A stretch of 64,000 nt of DNA, taken from Luteimonas marina (GTDB lineage Bacteria > Pseudomonadota > Gammaproteobacteria > Xanthomonadales > Xanthomonadaceae). How positions within the stretch are numbered: position 1 is the stretch's first letter; each line of letters opens with the position of its first letter. Where the stretch lies: the NCBI RefSeq assembly GCF_007859325.1, contig NZ_VOHK01000009.1, forward strand, positions 42,589-106,588, read 5' to 3'. The notes below the pieces were generated by a model. It was given only the letters and a program-made list of their open reading frames with translations. It was not told the DNA's origin and searched no databases. This document shows positions 59,146-64,000 of the stretch, piece after piece. The position numbers and the translations under genes are program-made.

Positions 59146-59556
59146 ATGCAGAACTTCGAACAGATCCGCCGCCACCTCCTCGGCGGCGAGTTCCGCGTCA
59201 CCATGCAGGAACCCTACGTGGTCTGCGTCGAACTCTCGCTCGACGGCGGCCGCCGCCACCAGGCGATCTTCCTGTCCGAGCTGCAGGACGACGACGGTCG
59301 CAACTACCTGCGCACCAGCACCGTGATCGCGCCGATCACCGGCATCGACGCCCGTCGCGCACTCGCCTTCAACTGGAACTCGCGCGTGGGCTATCTCTCG
59401 ATCGGCGAACTCGACGGCGTGCCCTACCTGCAGCTGTGCGAGAACCGTCCCTACGAAGGCCTCACCGCCTCCGAGATCGGCCGGGTGGTGCTGGAGATCG
59501 GCGGCATGGGGGATCGGCTGGAGCGGGCGCTGTCGGCCGAAGGGGATCTGCTGTAG
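59146..59556 (+). CDS. Conserved hypothetical, YbjN/chaperone-like fold
   Basis: 136 residues, acidic. No signal or membrane segment. MQNFEQIRRHLLGGEFRVTM is followed by beta strands and helices like those of the small secretion-chaperone/YbjN fold, but I do not recognise it with certainty. No ribosome site is visible. Function unknown. Confidence 0.7.
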   Translation: MQNFEQIRRHLLGGEFRVTMQEPYVVCVELSLDGGRRHQAIFLSELQDDDGRNYLRTSTVIAPITGIDARRALAFNWNSRVGYLSIGELDGVPYLQLCENRPYEGLTASEIGRVVLEIGGMGDRLERALSAEGDLL

Positions 59557-59561
59557 GGCCG

Positions 59562-59644
59562 TGATTGGTGATTCGTGATTGCTGATTGGAAAAGGCAGGA
59601 GCGCGCCCGCTTTTCCGAATCACGAATCACCAATCACGAATCAC
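59562..59644. repeat. GTGATTGGTGATTCGTGATT inverted tract (family D)
   Basis: Left GTGATTGGTGATTCGTGATT and right GAATCACGAATCACCAATCA across about 30 bases, between convergent genes at 59556 and 59651. Same structure as at 22.27 kb. Confidence 0.85.
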
Positions 59645-59650
59645 CGCCCC

Positions 59651-60778
<1,128 letters not shown>

Positions 60779-60789
60779 CGTCCCGGTTC

Positions 60790-61416
60790 CTACGAGTTCT
60801 TCAGCACGATTTCGAAGGCGACCACGCCGGCCTCGCGGCAGCGATCGATGGCCTTCTCGAGGATCTCGAAGAACTCCTTGAGCAGGAACATCTGCAGCGG
60901 GTCGAGCTTGCCGGAGTAGATGTCTCGGTACAGCTCCAGCATCAGCCGGTCGGCCTCGTTCTCCAGCGAGCGCAGGCGGTCGTTGAGCGCCTTCATCGGC
61001 TCGAGCTTCATGTGCCTGAGCTGCTTGACCATGTCCACCACCACGCCCGAGGCCTGCTCCAGCATCGCCGCGCGCGGCGCGAAGTCGATGTGCTCCAGGT
61101 GCCGGGTCGCCAGCGAATAGCGGTCGGCGAACTTCTCGATCTGCTTGGGGATCTTGTACAGGGCCGACCCCAGGGCCTCGATGTCCTCGCGCTCGATCGG
61201 TGTGATGAAGCTGTCCACCAGCGCCTGGCTGATCTTGTCCGAGGCCTCGCGCTCGCGCAGGCGGGCCAGCTTGAAGGCGTCGAGCGCCGGCTGGCGATCG
61301 GCCTCCCGGAGCATCGAGTGGAGGGCGATGGCGCTGTCGTGGGCCGCCACCGCGGCCTCCTCCAGCAGCGCATAGAACTGGTTGCCCTGGCCGAAGATGG
61401 TCTGCAAGGAAAACAT
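60790..61416 (-). CDS. DUF47 PhoU-like protein
   Basis: 208 residues. DUF47 proteins are cytoplasmic PhoU-like helical bundles found next to Pit transporters and thought to regulate them. NQFYALLEEAAVAAHDSAIA, IEREDIEALGSALYKIPKQ and the LENEADRLM metal-binding-type helix are visible. First gene of the two-gene unit, with a Pho-box-like direct repeat upstream. Confidence 0.93.
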   Translation of the reverse strand: MFSLQTIFGQGNQFYALLEEAAVAAHDSAIALHSMLREADRQPALDAFKLARLREREASDKISQALVDSFITPIEREDIEALGSALYKIPKQIEKFADRYSLATRHLEHIDFAPRAAMLEQASGVVVDMVKQLRHMKLEPMKALNDRLRSLENEADRLMLELYRDIYSGKLDPLQMFLLKEFFEILEKAIDRCREAGVVAFEIVLKNS

Positions 61417-61462
61417 CGGGAGATCCCGCCGTCGCGGAGCGGACGGCCTTCGGGGCGCAATT

Positions 61463-61480
61463 ATGACGGTTCGATGACGT
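61463..61480 (-). promoter_or_regulatory. Pho-box-like direct repeat ahead of DUF47-pit
   Basis: On the minus strand ACGTCAT-CGAA-CCGTCAT: two seven-base repeats separated by four, the same layout as the PhoB consensus CTGTCAT-N4-CTGTCAY. The first copy differs at positions one and two, the second at position two. It is 46 bases before ATG 61416. PhoB regulation is inference. Confidence 0.5.
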
Positions 61481-61684
61481 CTGCCGCCATGCCGTCATGC
61501 CGTCCTGGGCGACCGCCCCCTCCTCGGCGGGCCCTCCCCGGGCGGGTGTTATCATGGCCTGCCGCGCCTGCGACGCGCCGCCGCCCCATGGACGACGACC
61601 CTAGACCGCCCCCCCGACCGCCGTCCGGCGGCCGCCTCCCCCGCCTGACCTGCGCCGCGGCCGTCCGCCGGGAAGGACGCGGCC

Positions 61685-62995
61685 GTGCTTGAGCTGTTCA
61701 TCGTCCTGGTCCTGATCGCCTGCAACGCGTTCTTCGCGCTGTCGGAGATGTCGGTGGTGACCTCGCGCAAGCCGCGGCTCAGGCAGCTGGCGGCCGGGCA
61801 GCGCGGCGCGCGCAAGGCGCTGGAGCTGGCCGAGCACCCGGAGCGCTTCCTCTCGACCGTGCAGGTCGGCATCACCCTGATCGGCATCCTGACCGGCATG
61901 TTCGGCGGCGACGCCATCGGCGCCGCGATCGGCGCCTGGCTGGCGGCCAACGTGCCGGCGCTGGGCATCTACGCCGGCACCGTCGGCCTGGTGGTCGCGG
62001 TCGGCCTGATCACCTACCTCACCATCGTCCTGGGCGAACTGCTGCCCAAGCGCCTGGCGCTGCTGGCGCCGGAAAGGCTGGCCTCGTTCGTCGCGCTGCC
62101 GATGCACGGGCTGTCGCGGATCGCAACCCCGGCCGTGTGGCTGCTCAGCGCCTCGGTGCGCGGGATGCTGCGGCTGCTTCGGCTCGACAGCACCGAAGCC
62201 GCGCAGGTCACCGAAGAGGAGATCCGCCTGCTGGTGAGCGAGAGCCACGAGCAGGGCGTGATCGACGCCGACGAGCGCAACATGATGAACCGCGTGCTGC
62301 GCCTGGGCGACCGCAGCACGGCCAGCCTGATGACCCCGCGCACCCGCATCGCCTGGCTCGACGTCGCCGAGGGTTTCGGCGAGAACCTGGCGACGATGCG
62401 CGAAACCCCGTTCTCGCGCTACCCGGTCTATCGCGGCAGCGATGCCGACGTGGCCGGCGTGCTCGAGGTCAAGTCGCTGATCGACCGCCTCGACGAAGGC
62501 GCGTTCGACCTGTTCAAGTACCTGCGCGAGCCGCTGTTCGTGTCCGAATCCACGCCGGCGCTGAAGCTGCTGGAGATCCTGCGCGAGGAGCAGCAGTCCC
62601 TGGCGCTGGTGGTCGACGAGTACGGCGACGTCACCGGCCTGGTCACGGTCAACGACGTGATGGAGGCGGTGATCGGCCGCAACCAGACCGGCGAGGGGCC
62701 GGACTCGATCCCGCAGATCACCACCCGCGACGACGGCTCGCTGCTGGTCGACGGCGGCATCTCGGTCGAGACCGTGCGCGAGCTGCTCGGCGGCGGCGCC
62801 CTGCCCGGCGAGGACGAGCACGACTACCACACCGCGGCCGGCATGGTGATCGCGCAGTTCGGGCGCATCCCCAACGTCGGCGAGCACTTCGACTGGGGCG
62901 GCTGGCGCATCGAGGTGGTCGACCTCGACGGCCCGCGCATCGACAAGCTGCTGCTGCAGCGCGTGGCGGACCCGGACGGCGGCGATGGCGGCTGA
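61685..62995 (+). CDS. CNNM/CorC family membrane protein (hemolysin-like)
   Basis: 436 residues from GTG 61685 (GGAAGGA upstream). An N-terminal DUF21 membrane domain (1-180), two CBS domains (about 200-325, with LMTPRTRIAWL and VVDEYGDVTGLVT) and a CorC_HlyC domain (about 345-425). Family proteins handle magnesium or cobalt export. The stop overlaps the next gene by 11 bases. Confidence 0.93.
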   Translation: MLELFIVLVLIACNAFFALSEMSVVTSRKPRLRQLAAGQRGARKALELAEHPERFLSTVQVGITLIGILTGMFGGDAIGAAIGAWLAANVPALGIYAGTVGLVVAVGLITYLTIVLGELLPKRLALLAPERLASFVALPMHGLSRIATPAVWLLSASVRGMLRLLRLDSTEAAQVTEEEIRLLVSESHEQGVIDADERNMMNRVLRLGDRSTASLMTPRTRIAWLDVAEGFGENLATMRETPFSRYPVYRGSDADVAGVLEVKSLIDRLDEGAFDLFKYLREPLFVSESTPALKLLEILREEQQSLALVVDEYGDVTGLVTVNDVMEAVIGRNQTGEGPDSIPQITTRDDGSLLVDGGISVETVRELLGGGALPGEDEHDYHTAAGMVIAQFGRIPNVGEHFDWGGWRIEVVDLDGPRIDKLLLQRVADPDGGDGG

Positions 62996-63650
62996 GGAGC
63001 CATCGTCGTCCGGCGACGACCCGATCCGGCGAACGCGCCCGGGGACGCCGGGCACGCGCGAGCTGTTCGACGCGCTGGCCACAGGCGATCCCGAGGACCA
63101 CCTCCGGCTCGAGGACATCCTCGCCGGGCTCAGTCGCCAGGTGTTCGGCATGCTGCTGTTCGTCGCCACCCTGCCCGCCTTCATCCCGATCCCGGGCGTG
63201 GGTGGCGCGATCGGCGGGCCGCTGACGGTGCTGGTCGGCGTGCACCTGCTGGTGGGCATGCGCAAGCTGTGGCTGCCGCGCTTCGTCGCCCGGCGCGGCC
63301 CGCGGCGCGCCAGCCTGCAGGCCTTCCAGCGCATGCTGGGCCCATGGCTGGGGCGGCTGGAGCGGCTGGTCAGGCCGCGCATGACCGGGATGATCGACCG
63401 CCGCGCCGCGTCGATGTTCACCGGCCTGCTGCTAGTGCTGCTCGGCATCCTGCTGGCGCTGCCGATCCCCTTCACCAACTACCTGTTCGGCGGCCTGCTG
63501 CTGCTCTACGCCTTCGCCCTGCTCGAGCGCGACGGCCTGCTGATGCTGCTGTGCTGGATCGCGGGCATCGTCGCGATCGTCGTGTTCGGCGTGGCCAGCG
63601 GCGCGCTGGCGGCGGCGGCGACGCGCTGGATCGGCGGGCTGTTCGCCTGA
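62985..63650 (+). CDS. ExoD family membrane protein
   Basis: 221 residues; ATG 62985 lies inside the end of the CorC-like gene. Several membrane helices: GMLLFVATLPAFIPIPGVGG, FTGLLLVLLGILLALPIPFT. ExoD of Rhizobium is needed for exopolysaccharide synthesis and alkali tolerance; biochemical role unknown. Confidence 0.9.
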   Translation: MAAEEPSSSGDDPIRRTRPGTPGTRELFDALATGDPEDHLRLEDILAGLSRQVFGMLLFVATLPAFIPIPGVGGAIGGPLTVLVGVHLLVGMRKLWLPRFVARRGPRRASLQAFQRMLGPWLGRLERLVRPRMTGMIDRRAASMFTGLLLVLLGILLALPIPFTNYLFGGLLLLYAFALLERDGLLMLLCWIAGIVAIVVFGVASGALAAAATRWIGGLFA

Positions 63651-63654
63651 AGAA

Positions 63655-63710
63655 TGTCATCCCGAGCACAGCGAGGGATCTGTTTTTCCGGGCCGTGAAC
63701 GCAGATCCCT
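63655..63710. repeat. Family E repeat pair, right arm cut at 63710
   Basis: TGTCATCCCGAGCACAGCGA at 63654 onwards forms the left arm. The right arm starts at 63701 as CAGATCCCT, complementary to the left AGGGATCTG, but stops after nine bases where CGCTGTGCTCGGGATGACA would be expected. The break at 63710/63711 is taken as the insertion point of the IS110 element. Confidence 0.55.
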
Positions 63711-63746
63711 TATCTCTTTCCGATCTGCCAGATTAGGCGTCGAGAG

Positions 63747-63811
63747 CCGGCGTGGTCGACCGTCAATCCCTGGGTCTGAACGACCGCCAGCGAGCCAGGT
63801 CGCCACGCCGG
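63747..63811 (+). ncRNA. Predicted stem-loop of IS110 bridge RNA
   Basis: CCGGCGTGG-T-CGACC (63747-63761) pairs with GGTCGCCACGCCGG (63798-63811) over 14 base pairs with one bulged T, leaving a 36-base loop. IS110-group elements encode a bridge RNA in this left-end region, with large recognition loops for target and donor. The position fits; a second shorter stem (GCCC/GGGC near 63827 and 63869) is less clear. Confidence 0.45.
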
Positions 63812-63915
63812 AATCTCCCCGCACACGCCCGAACAGTTGCTCGAGTTGGCGCTCGTATCGATAAGGCTGGGCACGCCGGGAGAACTCTCGACCCCTACAG
63901 CTTAGCGGAGTTGAG

Positions 63916-64000
63916 ATGGCCTACGGTGTCGGTATCGATGTCAGCAAGTCATGGCTGGATGTTCATGTGCATGGTCTGGGGCACAGTGCCCGGTTCGGCA
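63916..64000 (+). CDS. IS110-family transposase, N-terminal fragment
   Basis: ATG 63916 follows GGAGTTGAG. The 28 visible residues start MAYGVGIDVSKSWLDVHVHG, the usual N-terminus of the IS110 DEDD transposase, with the first catalytic Asp in GIDVSK. The gene continues beyond the window. Confidence 0.85.
   Translation, partial: MAYGVGIDVSKSWLDVHVHGLGHSARFG

Larger units (their letters stand above)
63711..64000 (+). mobile_element. Left part of an IS110-family insertion sequence
   Basis: Starts where the flanking palindrome is broken (63710) and continues past the window edge. It comprises about 205 non-coding bases and the start of a transposase. The right end is not in the window, so the exact boundaries and group are unconfirmed. 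IS110 elements do not usually leave inverted-repeat ends or long target duplications. Confidence 0.65.

Overview
The window is very GC-rich chromosomal DNA from a gammaproteobacterium of the Xanthomonadaceae, most like Lysobacter or Luteimonas. Supporting this are the leuS-lptE-holA-nadD-rsfS-rlmH and maf-rng-yhdP-tldD-darP-pmbA housekeeping blocks, the Xanthomonas-type N-terminus of DarP, and dense families of short palindromic intergenic repeats. I saw no rRNA, tRNA or CRISPR array. About 68 genes are supported, almost all intact; a C-terminal gene fragment enters at the left edge and an IS110 transposase runs off the right edge.

Layout. 1-6.6 kb: an accessory minus-strand operon of four lipoproteins (three are paralogues) and a secreted rhodanese-like protein, flanked by small hypothetical genes. 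6.6-9.7 kb: a divergent ECF sigma factor and a TPR-bearing Ser/Thr kinase. 9.8-13.6 kb: accA, tilS, xseB, ispA. 13.7-14.7 kb: two DUF4870 membrane proteins. 14.7-24.4 kb: pmbA, darP, tldD, yhdP, rng, maf. 24.5-26.5 kb: a plus-strand island with a SIMPL protein, a 55-residue charged protein and a TonB-like protein. 26.6-33.1 kb: rlmH, rsfS, nadD, holA, lptE, leuS. 33.3-41.7 kb: amidohydrolase plus SemiSWEET, YcaQ-like glycosylase, CnoX-like thioredoxin, DUF4442 protein, a Ser/Thr kinase with a formylglycine-enzyme-like domain, DUF502 and a queuosine precursor transporter. 41.8-51.5 kb: DUF885 hydrolase, RhlE helicase, LysM/FecR protein coupled to a CHASE2-GGDEF cyclase, DoxX-like protein and a KefC-type antiporter. 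51.7-59.6 kb: a beta-CASP nuclease, two M13 metalloproteases (the second with a broken zinc site), rhomboid protease, alkyltransferase-like protein. 59.6-63.7 kb: Pit/DUF47 phosphate transport, CNNM/CorC protein, ExoD. 63.7-64 kb: the left end of an IS110 element.

The most interesting signals are: the lipoprotein/rhodanese operon; the sigma/kinase pair, whose sigma lacks the usual acidic residues in region 2.2; the degenerate M13 peptidase beside an intact paralogue; a recurring promoter arrangement that predicts leaderless mRNAs for at least eight genes; a Pho-box-like direct repeat ahead of the phosphate transporter; and an IS110 left end that appears to cut a palindromic repeat and carries a long stem-loop where a bridge RNA is expected. 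The intergenic space is rich in at least six repeat families, usually as inverted pairs just downstream of genes.

Start codons were chosen from Shine-Dalgarno spacing, signal peptides and overlaps; GTG and TTG starts are frequent. Functions rest on motif recognition by eye, without database searches.
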